From NCBI GenBank assembly GCA_032000125.1, contig DAMALH010000014.1, forward strand, positions 1 to 64,000: a stretch of DNA of 64,000 nucleotides, given 5' to 3'. Position 1 is the first letter of the stretch. Each line of letters starts with the position of its first letter. Source of the DNA: Dryocola sp032000125. GTDB lineage: Bacteria > Pseudomonadota > Gammaproteobacteria > Enterobacterales > Enterobacteriaceae. Shown here one piece after another: positions 49,545-58,884 of the stretch. The translations under genes were made by a program, and so were the position numbers. Below the pieces are notes generated by a model. That model worked only from the letters and a program-made list of their open reading frames with translations. It was not told the origin of the DNA and searched no databases.

Positions 49545-50726
49545 ATGTCTGTAACCCCTGAATCCCATCTTAAAAAAACAAAGTCCGCTAACCGCCAGCT
49601 TTTCAAAATTACCTTTGCCATTTTTCTGAGCTACATGACCGTTGGCCTGCCGCTGCCCGTTATTCCTCTGTTTGTTCATCAGCAGCTTGGATACGGAAAT
49701 ACCATGGTCGGCATAGCCGTGGGCATTCAGTTTCTCGCCACGGTTCTGACGCGTGGTTATGCAGGACGAGTTGCCGATCGGCAAGGGGCAAAACGTTCAA
49801 CCATGCAGGGCATGCTTGCCTGCGCGCTTGCGGGGATAGCTTACCTGCTGGCAGCGCTGCTGCCGGTTGAGGCGGACGTAAAATTTGGGCTGCTTATTAT
49901 CGGGCGTCTGATCCTCGGCTTCGGCGAAAGCCAGTTGCTGACCGGAACCTTAACCTGGGGCATGGGGCTGGTGGGGCCGGCTCGTTCAGGAAAAGTGATG
50001 TCGTGGAACGGCATGGCGATGTATGGCGCGCTAGCCGCGGGCGCGCCGCTGGGTCTGCTGCTTAACAGCAATTGGGGATTTATTGCGCTGGGGGTGACCA
50101 CTATCGCGCTGCCGATGCTTGCCTGGTTGTTCAACGGACGGGTGGCCCCTGTACCGGCCCATAAAGGCGAACGTCCTTCGCTGTTTGCCGTAGTGGGGCT
50201 TATCTGGAAGCCGGGACTGGGACTGGCATTACAGGGGGTTGGTTTCGCGGTTATCGGGACTTTTGTCTCGCTCTACTTTGTTTCCAAAGGCTGGGCCTGG
50301 GCGGGCTTTACGCTGAGCGCCTTTGGCGGCGCTTTTGTCCTGATGCGCATCCTCTTCGGCTGGATGCCGGACCGCTTTGGCGGCGTGCGCGTGGCGCTGG
50401 TTTCATTAGCTATTGAGGCGCTTGGCCTGGTGCTGTTATGGCAGGCGCATGCCGCCTGGGTTGCGCTGCTCGGCGCGGCGTTAACCGGCTGCGGCTGTTC
50501 GCTAATCTTTCCCGCGCTGGGCGTTGAGGTTGTTAAGCGTGTGCCCGCTCAGGTTCGCGGTACGGCGCTGGGCGGCTATGCCGCGTTTCAGGACATTTCA
50601 TACGGGATTACCGGGCCGCTGACGGGGCTGTTAGCGACTTCGCTTGGCTACTCTTCCGTATTTCTGGCGGGCGCGATTTCTGCCGTAGCAGGGATTGCCG
50701 TTACGCTTGCGGCTTTTCGTAAGTAA
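49545..50726 (+). CDS. yfcJ: MFS transporter YfcJ
   Basis: Twelve-helix major facilitator protein, 393 residues (K-12: 392). MFS motif A appears as GYAGRVADRQGAKRS (about 75-89) and the second-half equivalent as GWMPDRFGGVRVAL. FGESQLLTGTLTWG and SLIFPALGVEVVKRVP are conserved in the YfcJ/YhhS subfamily. The substrate is uncertain. The start is ATG 49545 with GGAG 8 nt upstream; the frame is open to 49512 but that would run into the fabB terminator. Confidence 0.93.
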   Translation: MSVTPESHLKKTKSANRQLFKITFAIFLSYMTVGLPLPVIPLFVHQQLGYGNTMVGIAVGIQFLATVLTRGYAGRVADRQGAKRSTMQGMLACALAGIAYLLAALLPVEADVKFGLLIIGRLILGFGESQLLTGTLTWGMGLVGPARSGKVMSWNGMAMYGALAAGAPLGLLLNSNWGFIALGVTTIALPMLAWLFNGRVAPVPAHKGERPSLFAVVGLIWKPGLGLALQGVGFAVIGTFVSLYFVSKGWAWAGFTLSAFGGAFVLMRILFGWMPDRFGGVRVALVSLAIEALGLVLLWQAHAAWVALLGAALTGCGCSLIFPALGVEVVKRVPAQVRGTALGGYAAFQDISYGITGPLTGLLATSLGYSSVFLAGAISAVAGIAVTLAAFRK

Positions 50727-50739
50727 TTCAGCGGACTTG

Positions 50740-50772
50740 ACAGGACGGACGGCGCTCGTGCATCCGTCCTGC
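50740..50772. repeat. Stem-loop between yfcJ and flk
   Basis: CAGGACGGA and TCCGTCCTG form a 9-bp stem around about 15 nt between convergent genes. No T-run follows on either strand, so it is not a classical terminator. Confidence 0.5.
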
Positions 50773-50786
50773 AACGCAGGCTGGCG

Positions 50787-51794
50787 TTAAACAACTATCC
50801 AGAACAACAGCATCACGATAATCAGCGCAATCAACGCCAGTCCTGGCCGGGCCGAAAGGGCTTTAAACGGCTCCACAAACGGTGCGATAAACGGATTGTA
50901 GATTGGCTGGATATTCTCTACTTCAAGCGTTGCCGCCTGGTGGCGCTCGGCGCGTTTCAAAAATACCTGGTTCAAAATATCCTGCACCTGGGCGGTGGTC
51001 AGCAGCGTCTGCGGCGTAGCCTGGAAACGCTGCTGCGAATAATCCGTAATTTCTTTCCACTCCGCGGGTTCAAGAGGCTGTTTTAGCGCGGCCTGGACGG
51101 AATGCAAAGTAGGGGCGGCCTGCTGGCTTAGCGTCTGGCGCGCCTGCAGCCAGGTGGTCAGCAGCGTAAAGTGCTTAGCCGGTATCAGCTCGCCGGTCTT
51201 CACGCCGGACAACTCCAGCATGGACTGCCAGATAAGCTTGCCCGATTCACCCGTTGCCGCCGTAAGTTTCGCTACCTGCTGATTCAGGGCGCTATGTTCC
51301 GCAGGCAGCAGAGGACGATCGGTGGCCGGACGCTGCTGCGGCTGGGGAATGGCCAACTGGTTATTTTGCAGCAGCGTGAGCACGCTTTTTAACTGCTGCG
51401 GCGTAAGCTGGCTTAGCGCGCTGTGGCCAAACTCCTGGCGAATATAGTCGCTCACGGCCTGGCGATTATTTCCCTGCGGCAGCAGGTCGCTGAGCTGCTG
51501 CACAATCTGGCGCGTGGCGTGCGTAGTCTGCACAGCAGACAGGCGCTGATTGAGGTTTTGCTCGGCGACCGGGAAATGACGCGAGAGCAGCGGCATCTCG
51601 TTTTTCAGCCCCAAATCGTGTTTCATCCCGGCCCACACCTCTGCGCTCTGCAGTTGGCTAAGCGCAACGATGCGCGTGATCAGGCGTTCCAGCACGGTAC
51701 GTTGTTGAGAAGATAACGGTAGCTCGCCTGCGGCAGAAGGCGCGGGAGCGGGTTCTCCCGGAGGGCGAGGTGTTGCCCCCTGAATGGGTTGCAT
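50787..51794 (-). CDS. flk: Flagella biosynthesis regulator Flk
   Basis: Inner-membrane protein that in Salmonella and E. coli couples P- and L-ring assembly to flagellar gene regulation and prevents premature export of FlgM. It has 335 residues (K-12: 331). A Pro-rich N-terminus (QGATPRPPGEPAPAPSA) precedes a long Gln/Leu-rich helical region (LTPQQLKSVLTLLQNNQLAI; PQPQQRPATDRPLLPAEH), and one transmembrane anchor lies at the extreme C-terminus (about 317-335). It lies between yfcJ and pdxB as in K-12. Confidence 0.94.
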   Translation of the reverse strand: MQPIQGATPRPPGEPAPAPSAAGELPLSSQQRTVLERLITRIVALSQLQSAEVWAGMKHDLGLKNEMPLLSRHFPVAEQNLNQRLSAVQTTHATRQIVQQLSDLLPQGNNRQAVSDYIRQEFGHSALSQLTPQQLKSVLTLLQNNQLAIPQPQQRPATDRPLLPAEHSALNQQVAKLTAATGESGKLIWQSMLELSGVKTGELIPAKHFTLLTTWLQARQTLSQQAAPTLHSVQAALKQPLEPAEWKEITDYSQQRFQATPQTLLTTAQVQDILNQVFLKRAERHQAATLEVENIQPIYNPFIAPFVEPFKALSARPGLALIALIIVMLLFWIVV

Positions 51795-51917
51795 GACTTT
51801 TCCTTAATCTGACCTGATGAGCGACAAAACATTACACGGTAGTTCGTTATGCCCGGACGCCAGATTATGGCACACTATCGGGCTTATTCTCGACGATTAA
51901 CCTGACAGGTGCGTAAC

Positions 51918-53054
51918 GTGAAAATCCTCGTTGATGAAAATATGCCCTATGCCCGCGAATTATTTAGCCGCGTGGGCGATGTAACCGCTGTTGCAGGCCG
52001 TCCGATTCCGGTAGCTGAACTTGCCGATGCGCAGGCGTTAATGGTGCGTTCAGTTACTAAAGTAAATGCTGATTTGCTTGACGGTAAAGGTATCAAATTC
52101 GTGGGAACCGCTACTGCGGGCACGGATCATATTGATGAAGGCTACCTTGAGCGCGCGGGCATCGCGTTTTCCGCCGCACCCGGCTGTAATGCCATAGCCG
52201 TAGTGGAATACGTTTTCTCCTCGTTGCTGATGCTGGCCGAACGCGATGGTTTCAGGCTGACCGACCGCACCGTGGGCATCGTTGGCGTAGGCAACGTGGG
52301 CTCACGTTTGCAGGCGCGGCTTGAAGCCTTCGGCGTCCGTACTCTGCTTTGCGATCCGCCCCGTGCCGATCGCGGTGACGAAGGGGATTTCCAGCCGCTG
52401 GAGCGGCTTGCGCGCGAAGCCGACGTGCTGACGTTCCACACGCCGCTGTTCAAAGAAGGTCCTTATAAATCGCTGCACCTTGCCGATGAAGCTTTGATTT
52501 CAGGCCTCAGGCCAGGCTGTATCTTAATTAACGCCTGTCGTGGCCCGGTGGTGGATAACGCCGCGCTGCTAAACTGCCTGAAAAACGGCCAGCATCTCAG
52601 CGTGGTGCTCGACGTATGGGAGCCGGAGCCAGAACTCAACGTTGAGCTGCTCGAGCTTGTCGATATCGGCACGCCGCATATCGCCGGCTATACGCTCGAA
52701 GGCAAAGCTCGCGGCACCACCCAGGTGTTCGAAGCATTCAGCGAGTTTATCGGTCAACGTCAACAGGTTGCGCTGGACACGCTGCTTCCGGCGCCAGAAT
52801 TTGGCCGTATTACGCTGCATGGTCCGCTCGATCAGGCCACGCTCAAAAGACTGGTTCATCTGGTGTATGATGTGCGCCGCGATGATGCGCCGCTGCGTAA
52901 AGTGGCCGGCCAGCCGGGCGAATTCGACAGGCTGCGTAAAAACTACCAGGAACGCCGGGAATGGTCGTCGCTATATATTCAGTGTGATGATGAAAATGCG
53001 GCGACGACTCTGCAAAATCTGGGCTTTAGCGCGGTTTATCATACCGCCCGTTAA
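51918..53054 (+). CDS. pdxB: Erythronate-4-phosphate dehydrogenase PdxB
   Basis: Second step of pyridoxal phosphate synthesis from erythrose 4-phosphate. It has 378 residues, as in K-12. It is a D-2-hydroxyacid dehydrogenase with the NAD motif GIVGVGNVGSRLQARL (about 119-134), NACRGPVVDNAALL (catalytic Arg region), VLDVWEPEPELN, and the catalytic His in HIAGYTLEGKARG (about 255). The start is GTG 51918 with AGG 9 nt upstream, giving the K-12 start MKILVDENMPYAR. A strong terminator follows. Confidence 0.96.
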   Translation: MKILVDENMPYARELFSRVGDVTAVAGRPIPVAELADAQALMVRSVTKVNADLLDGKGIKFVGTATAGTDHIDEGYLERAGIAFSAAPGCNAIAVVEYVFSSLLMLAERDGFRLTDRTVGIVGVGNVGSRLQARLEAFGVRTLLCDPPRADRGDEGDFQPLERLAREADVLTFHTPLFKEGPYKSLHLADEALISGLRPGCILINACRGPVVDNAALLNCLKNGQHLSVVLDVWEPEPELNVELLELVDIGTPHIAGYTLEGKARGTTQVFEAFSEFIGQRQQVALDTLLPAPEFGRITLHGPLDQATLKRLVHLVYDVRRDDAPLRKVAGQPGEFDRLRKNYQERREWSSLYIQCDDENAATTLQNLGFSAVYHTAR

Positions 53055-53068
53055 CCCTAATCTTCTTT

Positions 53069-53101
53069 CCCACCGGCATCTTGCCGGTGGGATGCTTTTT
53101 T
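53069..53101 (+). terminator. Terminator after pdxB
   Basis: CCCACCGGCA-TCT-TGCCGGTGGG is a perfect 10-bp stem followed by ATGC and six T. Confidence 0.9.
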
Positions 53102-53120
53102 AAGTCTGGAGTAAACCAAC

Positions 53121-54134
53121 ATGTCTGAAGGCTGGAATATTGCCGTTTTAGGTGCCACGGGTGCCGTAGGCGCGGCTGTGCTTGAACTGCTTGCCGAACG
53201 CCAGTTCCCGGTTGGTGAAGTGTATGCCCTGGCCCGGAGCGAAAGCGCCGGGGAAAACCTGCGCTATGAAGGCAAAACGGTGATGGTGCAGGATGCCGAA
53301 GCGTTTGACTGGACGCAGGCGCAGCTGGCCTTTTTCGTCGCAGGCGCTGAAGCTTCCGCGCGTTACGCCGACGAAGCCGCCAATTCGGGCTGCCTGGTCA
53401 TTGACTCCAGCGGCCTGTTCGCCCTTGAGCCAGACGTGCCGCTAGTGGTGCCGGAAGTTAACCCGTTTGTGCTCGGCGATTACCGCAACCGTAACCTGGT
53501 CGCCGTGGCGGATAGCCTGACCAGCCAGCTACTGACCGCGCTGAAGCCGCTGATTGAGCAGGGCGGGCTGTCGCGCATTCAGGTGACAAACCTGCTGGCG
53601 GCCTCCGCTCGCGGTAAAGCTGCCGTTGACGCGCTGGCAGGGCAGAGCGCTCGTTTGCTTAACGGCCTGCCCATTGATGAAGACGATTTGTTTGGCCGCC
53701 AGCTAGCATTCAACATGCTGCCGCTGGTGCCGGATGCCGAAGGCAGCGTGCGCGCAGAGCGCCGCCTGGTTAATGAAGTACGCAAAGTGCTCCAGGACGA
53801 AGCCCTGCCGATTTCCGCAAGCTACGTACAGGCACCGATCTTCTACGGCCATGCGCAGATGGTAAATTTTGAAGCCATGCGACCGCTTGCCGCCGAAGAA
53901 GCCCGTGACGCCTTCGGCCAGGCCGAAGACCTTGAGCTGTCTGAGGCAGGCGAATTTCCGACCCAGGTGTCCGATGCCTCCGGCAGCGCGCATCTTAGCA
54001 TCGGCTGCGTGCAGAATGATTACGGCATGCCTGAGCAGATCCAGTTCTGGTCCGTTGCGGATAACGTCCGTTTCGGCGGCGCGCTGATGGCGGTGAAAAC
54101 GGCTGAAAAATTAGTGCAGGAGTATATGTACTAA
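53121..54134 (+). CDS. usg: Aspartate-semialdehyde dehydrogenase-like protein Usg
   Basis: Homologue of aspartate-semialdehyde dehydrogenase whose own reaction is not known. It has 337 residues, as in K-12. The nucleotide-binding start is IAVLGATGAVGAAVLELL. At the position of the catalytic Cys of true ASD enzymes (normally in an NCT/S context) the sequence reads NRNLVAVADSLTSQLL, with no Cys, so dehydrogenase activity is unlikely. It shares one base with truA and forms the usg-truA-dedA run. Confidence 0.94.
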   Translation: MSEGWNIAVLGATGAVGAAVLELLAERQFPVGEVYALARSESAGENLRYEGKTVMVQDAEAFDWTQAQLAFFVAGAEASARYADEAANSGCLVIDSSGLFALEPDVPLVVPEVNPFVLGDYRNRNLVAVADSLTSQLLTALKPLIEQGGLSRIQVTNLLAASARGKAAVDALAGQSARLLNGLPIDEDDLFGRQLAFNMLPLVPDAEGSVRAERRLVNEVRKVLQDEALPISASYVQAPIFYGHAQMVNFEAMRPLAAEEARDAFGQAEDLELSEAGEFPTQVSDASGSAHLSIGCVQNDYGMPEQIQFWSVADNVRFGGALMAVKTAEKLVQEYMY

Positions 54135-54949
54135 TGTCCGACCAGCTGTCAGAAACCCCGCTTCACAAGATTGCGCTCGGCATTGAGTACGACGGCAGTA
54201 AATATTACGGCTGGCAGCGCCAGAACGAAGTGCGCAGCGTGCAGGAGAAGCTTGAAAAAGCGCTCTCAAAGGTGGCGAACGAGCCGATTAACGTCTTCTG
54301 CGCCGGGCGTACCGACGCGGGCGTGCATGCTACCGGCCAGGTCGTGCATTTCGAAACGCGTATGCAGCGTAAAGATGCGGCGTGGACATTAGGCGTAAAT
54401 GCGAATTTGCCTGGTGACATCGCGGTGAGGTGGGTGAAAGCTGTGCCGGACGATTTTCACGCCCGGTTCAGCGCAACGGCGCGGCGCTATCGCTATATTA
54501 TTTATAACCAGCGCCTGCGTCCGGCGGTGCTCGCCCAGGGCGTGACGCATTTTTATCATCCTTTAGACGCCGGGCGCATGCACCGTGCCGCGCAGTGTCT
54601 GCTGGGTGAGAACGACTTTACCTCGTTCCGTGCGGTGCAGTGCCAGTCGCGCACGCCGTGGCGTAATCTGATGCACATCAACGTTGCCCGCTATGGCGCT
54701 TATGTGGTGGTGGATATTAAAGCGAACGCTTTTGTTCATCATATGGTGCGAAACATTGTCGGAAGCCTGATGGAAATCGGCTGCGGCAACCAGGCGGAAG
54801 ACTGGATGGCCGAACTGCTGGCGGCTAAGGATCGTAAGCTTGCGGCAGCCACCGGTAAAGCAGAAGGTTTATACCTGGTGTCCGTTGATTACCCGGAACA
54901 TTTTGCGTTACCTGTACCCCCTATGGGCCCTCTGTTTTTAACGGACTGA
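54134..54949 (+). CDS. truA: tRNA pseudouridine(38-40) synthase TruA
   Basis: Makes pseudouridine at positions 38-40 of many tRNAs. It has 271 residues (K-12: 270). The catalytic Asp lies in the signature AGRTDAGVHATGQVVHF (about 61). GIEYDGSKYYGWQRQ near the start and FVHHMVRNIVGSLMEIG are conserved. Its start codon overlaps the usg stop. dedA follows after 24 nt. Confidence 0.97.
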   Translation: MSDQLSETPLHKIALGIEYDGSKYYGWQRQNEVRSVQEKLEKALSKVANEPINVFCAGRTDAGVHATGQVVHFETRMQRKDAAWTLGVNANLPGDIAVRWVKAVPDDFHARFSATARRYRYIIYNQRLRPAVLAQGVTHFYHPLDAGRMHRAAQCLLGENDFTSFRAVQCQSRTPWRNLMHINVARYGAYVVVDIKANAFVHHMVRNIVGSLMEIGCGNQAEDWMAELLAAKDRKLAAATGKAEGLYLVSVDYPEHFALPVPPMGPLFLTD

Positions 54950-54973
54950 TGCAGTCGAGAAAGGTAAATCACT

Positions 54974-55633
54974 ATGGATTTCATCCGCTTTATCATTGAT
55001 TTTATTTTGCATATTGATGTGCATCTGGCGGAACTGGTCGCGCAATATGGCATCTGGGTTTATGCCATTCTGTTTTTGATTCTGTTTTGCGAAACGGGTC
55101 TGGTGGTGACGCCGTTCCTGCCGGGCGATTCGCTGCTGTTCGTGGCCGGGGCGCTTGCCGCGCTGCCGACCAACGATCTGGACGTGCACACCATGGTGAT
55201 TTTGATGGTGATAGCCGCGGTGGTCGGCGACGCCGTGAACTACACTATTGGGCGGCTGTTTGGCGAAAAGCTCTTCAGTAATCCCAACTCGAAAATCTTC
55301 CGTCGCAGTTATCTCGACAAAACCCATGCTTTTTACGAGCGTCACGGCGGAAAAACGATTATTCTCGCGCGCTTCGTGCCTATTGTGCGAACCTTCGCAC
55401 CCTTTGTCGCGGGCATGGGGCATATGTCATACCGACATTTTGCGATGTACAACGTCGTTGGGGCATTGCTGTGGGTATTGCTGTTTACCTATGCAGGTTA
55501 CCTGTTCGGTGATTTGCCGATTGTGCAGGAAAACCTGAAGCTGCTGATTGTGGCGATTATTGTGCTGTCGGTTCTGCCGGGCGTAATTGAAATTATCCGC
55601 CACAAACGTGCCCAGGCACGAGCGCAAAAATAA
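54974..55633 (+). CDS. dedA: DedA family membrane protein DedA
   Basis: Inner-membrane protein of the DedA/SNARE-associated family, thought to flip undecaprenyl phosphate or other lipids. It has 219 residues, as in K-12. Family motifs are CETGLVVTPFLPGDSLLF (about 36-53), GDAVNYTIGRLFGE, and RFVPIVRTFAPFVAGMG with conserved Arg residues. Four to five hydrophobic segments can be seen. AGAAAGG precedes the ATG. Confidence 0.95.
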   Translation: MDFIRFIIDFILHIDVHLAELVAQYGIWVYAILFLILFCETGLVVTPFLPGDSLLFVAGALAALPTNDLDVHTMVILMVIAAVVGDAVNYTIGRLFGEKLFSNPNSKIFRRSYLDKTHAFYERHGGKTIILARFVPIVRTFAPFVAGMGHMSYRHFAMYNVVGALLWVLLFTYAGYLFGDLPIVQENLKLLIVAIIVLSVLPGVIEIIRHKRAQARAQK

Positions 55634-55771
55634 CTTACGAGCGCGGTTCGACCACTTTTTTGTCCAAAGTCGCGGGCCGTTATGTTTTAATGAGCACCAT
55701 TTATGGTCTGGGGCGGGTCATACCGCCGCAGAAAAACTGGCATCGACCAGGTTCAAGCAGAAAGGTCATCA

Positions 55772-56692
55772 ATGAGCTGGATTGAACGAATTCTCAATAA
55801 GAGCAATATCACCCCCACCCGTAAGGCGAGCATTCCTGAAGGGGTGTGGACCAAGTGCGATAGCTGCGGCCAGGTCCTGTACCGCGCCGAGCTGGAACGC
55901 AATCTTGAAGTCTGCCCGAAGTGCGATCACCATATGCGTATGGCGGCGCGCGAGCGTCTGCACAGTCTGTTTGACGAAGACTCTATGGTGGAGCTGGGTA
56001 GCGAGCTTGAGCCGAAAGACGTGCTGAAGTTCAAAGATTCTAAAAAGTACAAAGATCGTCTGGCTTCCGCCCAGAAAGAAACCGGCGAGAAAGACGCGCT
56101 GGTGGTGATGAAGGGAACGCTTCACGGTATGCCCGTTGTTGCCGCCGCCTTCGAATTCGCCTTTATGGGCGGTTCAATGGGGTCGGTTGTCGGCGCGCGC
56201 TTTGTTCGTGCCGTTGAGCAGGCGCTGGAAGATAACTGTCCGATGATCTGTTTCTCCGCTTCCGGCGGCGCACGTATGCAGGAAGCGCTGATGTCGCTGA
56301 TGCAGATGGCGAAAACCAGCGCTGCGCTGGCGAAGATGCAGGAGCGTGGCCTGCCGTATATCTCCGTGCTGACCGACCCGACCATGGGCGGCGTATCGGC
56401 AAGTTTCGCCATGCTTGGCGATCTGAATATCGCAGAGCCAAAAGCGCTGATCGGCTTCGCAGGCCCGCGCGTTATCGAGCAGACCGTGCGTGAAAAACTG
56501 CCGCCGGGCTTCCAGCGCAGCGAATTCCTGATTGAAAAAGGGGCGATCGACATGATCGTGCGTCGTCCTGAGCTGCGTCTGAAACTGGCAAGCGTCTTGG
56601 CCAAGTTTATGAATCTGCCATCACCGGACCCGGACGCGCCGAGCGAACCTGTTGTGGTTCCGCCAGCGCCGGAACAGGGTCAAGAGGCCTGA
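55772..56692 (+). CDS. accD: Acetyl-CoA carboxylase carboxyltransferase subunit beta
   Basis: Transfers CO2 from biotin to acetyl-CoA together with AccA, giving malonyl-CoA. It has 306 residues (K-12: 304). The N-terminal zinc ribbon is CDSCGQVLYRAELERNLEVC with a following PKCDHH (four Cys, about 27-49). The carboxyltransferase core has SASGGARMQEALMSLMQMAK and DPTMGGVSASFAMLGD, with PRVIEQTVREKLP. ATG 55772 with AAAGG 6 nt upstream is the family start although the frame is open to 55703. Confidence 0.97.
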   Translation: MSWIERILNKSNITPTRKASIPEGVWTKCDSCGQVLYRAELERNLEVCPKCDHHMRMAARERLHSLFDEDSMVELGSELEPKDVLKFKDSKKYKDRLASAQKETGEKDALVVMKGTLHGMPVVAAAFEFAFMGGSMGSVVGARFVRAVEQALEDNCPMICFSASGGARMQEALMSLMQMAKTSAALAKMQERGLPYISVLTDPTMGGVSASFAMLGDLNIAEPKALIGFAGPRVIEQTVREKLPPGFQRSEFLIEKGAIDMIVRRPELRLKLASVLAKFMNLPSPDPDAPSEPVVVPPAPEQGQEA

Positions 56693-56701
56693 TAGTCAAC
56701 C

Positions 56702-56734
56702 AAGGCAGGGCCGCTCGCGGAACTGCCTTTTTTC
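56702..56734 (+). terminator. Terminator after accD
   Basis: AAGGCAG and CTGCCTT enclose an inner CCGC/GCGG stem, followed by six T. Confidence 0.85.
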
Positions 56735-56759
56735 TTGAACCGCAAACAGAACGGGTATC

Positions 56760-58028
56760 ATGGAAAAACATCTCATCCCTCAAGCCACGTCGCCCCTGGC
56801 CACGTGGCTTTGTTATCTGGAAACCCTCCATTCCCAGGCCATCGAGCTTGGCCTTGAGCGCGTGGAAAAAGTAGCGGCGGCGCTCGATGTGCTTAAGCCA
56901 GCCCCAACGGTGTTTACCGTTGCCGGAACCAACGGCAAAGGCACCACCTGCCGCATGCTGGAAAGCGTGTTAATTGCGGACGGCTACAGCGTGGGCGTTT
57001 ACAGTTCCCCTCATCTGGTGCGTTACACCGAGCGCGTGCGCATACAAAATGAAGAGCTGGACGAGGCTTATCACACCGCAGCGTTTGCGCAGATTGAAGC
57101 CGCACGCGGGGAAACCTCGCTTACCTATTTTGAATACAGCACGCTTTCCGCGCTGCTGCTGTTTAAGCAGTTGAACGTTGATGTGGTGATCCTTGAAGTT
57201 GGGCTGGGCGGGCGTCTGGACGCAACGAACATCGTTGATGCCGACGTCGCCGTGGTGACCAGCATCGCGCTGGATCACACCGACTGGCTGGGGCCGGATC
57301 GCGAAAGCATTGGTCGCGAAAAGGCGGGAATATTCCGCGGTGGGAAACCCGCCATCGTTGGTGAACCTGATATGCCGCACTCCATCGCAGACTTTGCCCT
57401 GGAAAAGGGCGCACAATTGCTACGCTGCGGCGTGGACTGGTGTTATAGCGTTGAGGCGAATAGCTGGCGCTTCAAAGACGGGCAGGGCGAGCTTATTGGG
57501 CTGCCGCTCCCGCTGGTGCCGCAGCCGAACGCCGCTACCGCCCTTGCCGCGCTGCGCGCAAGCTGGCTGGACGTTAGCGAAAACGCGATTCGCGAAGGCA
57601 TTGAGCAGGCGACCTTGCCGGGGCGCTTCCAGATTATTGCTGAGGCGCCGCGCGTTATTCTGGACGTGGCGCATAATCCACATGCTGCGGCTTACCTTGC
57701 TGAGCGTCTTGCCCACTTGCCAAAACAAGGGCGCGTGCTGGCGGTAATAGGTATGCTGCACGATAAAGATATTGCGGGCACGCTGGCCTGTTTGGCGGCT
57801 CAGGTCGATAGCTGGTATTGTGCTTCACTGGAAGGGCCTCGCGGTGCCACGGCGCAACAGCTTGTGGCACACCTGGGGTCCGGAGAGGTCTATGACAGCG
57901 TGGCTCAGGCCTGGCATGCGGCAACGGCGGCAGCCACGGCGAACGATACCGTGCTGGTGTGTGGCTCGTTTCACACGGTAGCCCATGTAATGGAAGCGCT
58001 GGACGCGGAGAGAGCAGGTGGCGAGTAA
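56760..58028 (+). CDS. folC: Dihydrofolate synthase / folylpolyglutamate synthase FolC
   Basis: Adds glutamate to dihydropteroate and to folates using ATP. It has 422 residues, as in K-12. The P-loop reads VAGTNGKGTTCRML (about 55-68). SSPHLVRYTERVRI, VGLGGRLDATN and ITSIALDHTDWLG-type TSIALDHTDWLGPDRE are family signatures, with DVAHNPHAAAYL in the C-terminal domain. Its last 11 nt overlap dedD. It starts the folC-dedD-cvpA-purF-ubiX gene run. Confidence 0.97.
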   Translation: MEKHLIPQATSPLATWLCYLETLHSQAIELGLERVEKVAAALDVLKPAPTVFTVAGTNGKGTTCRMLESVLIADGYSVGVYSSPHLVRYTERVRIQNEELDEAYHTAAFAQIEAARGETSLTYFEYSTLSALLLFKQLNVDVVILEVGLGGRLDATNIVDADVAVVTSIALDHTDWLGPDRESIGREKAGIFRGGKPAIVGEPDMPHSIADFALEKGAQLLRCGVDWCYSVEANSWRFKDGQGELIGLPLPLVPQPNAATALAALRASWLDVSENAIREGIEQATLPGRFQIIAEAPRVILDVAHNPHAAAYLAERLAHLPKQGRVLAVIGMLHDKDIAGTLACLAAQVDSWYCASLEGPRGATAQQLVAHLGSGEVYDSVAQAWHAATAAATANDTVLVCGSFHTVAHVMEALDAERAGGE

Positions 58029-58719
58029 GTTTCAAAACCGATTAGTCGGAACCATTATTCTGGTTGCGCTGGGCGTCATCGTGCTGCCCGGCCTGCTTGA
58101 TGGCCAGAAAAAACATTATCAGGATGAATTTGCGGCGATCCCGCTGGTGCCAAAACCTGGCGATACGGATGAGCCTGACATGCTGCCTGCGGCAACCCAG
58201 GCGCTGCCTTCTCAGCCGCCGGAAGGGGCGGCGGCGGAGGTTCAGGCCGGCAACGCGTTTGCGCCAGGCTTAGATGCGGCAACGCTGCCGGGAGAGAACG
58301 GCGTGGACATTGACGAAGTCCCGGTCACGCATGAAAAGCCGCCTCAGCCTAAGCCGGTAGCCGAGAAGCCGAAACCTAAGCCGGTTGAAAAGCCGCAGGC
58401 TAAGCCAGAGGTTGAGCAAACCGAGCAGGCGCCGCCAGCCGAAAAACCTAAACCGGAAGAACAGCCCGCGCCGGAAGGCAAAGCTTATGTAGTACAGTTG
58501 GGTGCGCTAAAAAACGCCGACAAAGTAAATGAAATTGTTGGTAAACTGCGCGGTGCCGGGTTCCGTGTTTACACTTCCCCGTCCACGCCGGTTCAGGGAA
58601 AGGTCACCCGTATTCTGGTCGGGCCGGATGCTTCAAAAGAGAAGCTGAAGGCGTCTTTAGGGGAGCTGAGTTCCCTTTCCGGGCTTAACGGCGTGGTAAT
58701 GAATTACACCGTTCGCTAG
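58018..58719 (+). CDS. dedD: Cell-division SPOR-domain protein DedD
   Basis: Inner-membrane septal-ring protein. One helix (about 9-25) is followed by a long periplasmic linker rich in Pro, Lys and Glu, with repeated KPKPxE-type units (PQPKPVAEKPKPKPVEKP, about 108-125). The C-terminal SPOR domain (about 155-233, AYVVQLGALKNADKVNEIV) binds denuded glycan strands at the septum. At 233 residues it is longer than K-12 DedD (220), mainly in the linker. The start is GTG 58018 inside the end of folC. Confidence 0.94.
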   Translation: MASKFQNRLVGTIILVALGVIVLPGLLDGQKKHYQDEFAAIPLVPKPGDTDEPDMLPAATQALPSQPPEGAAAEVQAGNAFAPGLDAATLPGENGVDIDEVPVTHEKPPQPKPVAEKPKPKPVEKPQAKPEVEQTEQAPPAEKPKPEEQPAPEGKAYVVQLGALKNADKVNEIVGKLRGAGFRVYTSPSTPVQGKVTRILVGPDASKEKLKASLGELSSLSGLNGVVMNYTVR

Positions 58720-58810
58720 GTAAAATAGCGGCTCCGGCAGGGCTGGATTTGAATGGCGTTGAGCATAAATTCAGCGCCATTATTTATTTACGCGGGGGAA
58801 GGAAATCCCT

Positions 58811-58826
58811 ACGCAAACGTTTTCTT
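58811..58826. promoter_or_regulatory. PurR operator of cvpA-purF
   Basis: ACGCAAACGTTTTCTT matches the PurR box ACGCAAACGTTTNCNT at all fixed positions. A -10-like TAGAAT lies at 58834-58839, so the box covers the -35 region, as in E. coli. Confidence 0.93.
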
Positions 58827-58884
58827 TTTCTGTTAGAATGCGCCCCGAACCGGACGTCAGGGCGATTTATCGCGAGATTTGGTC

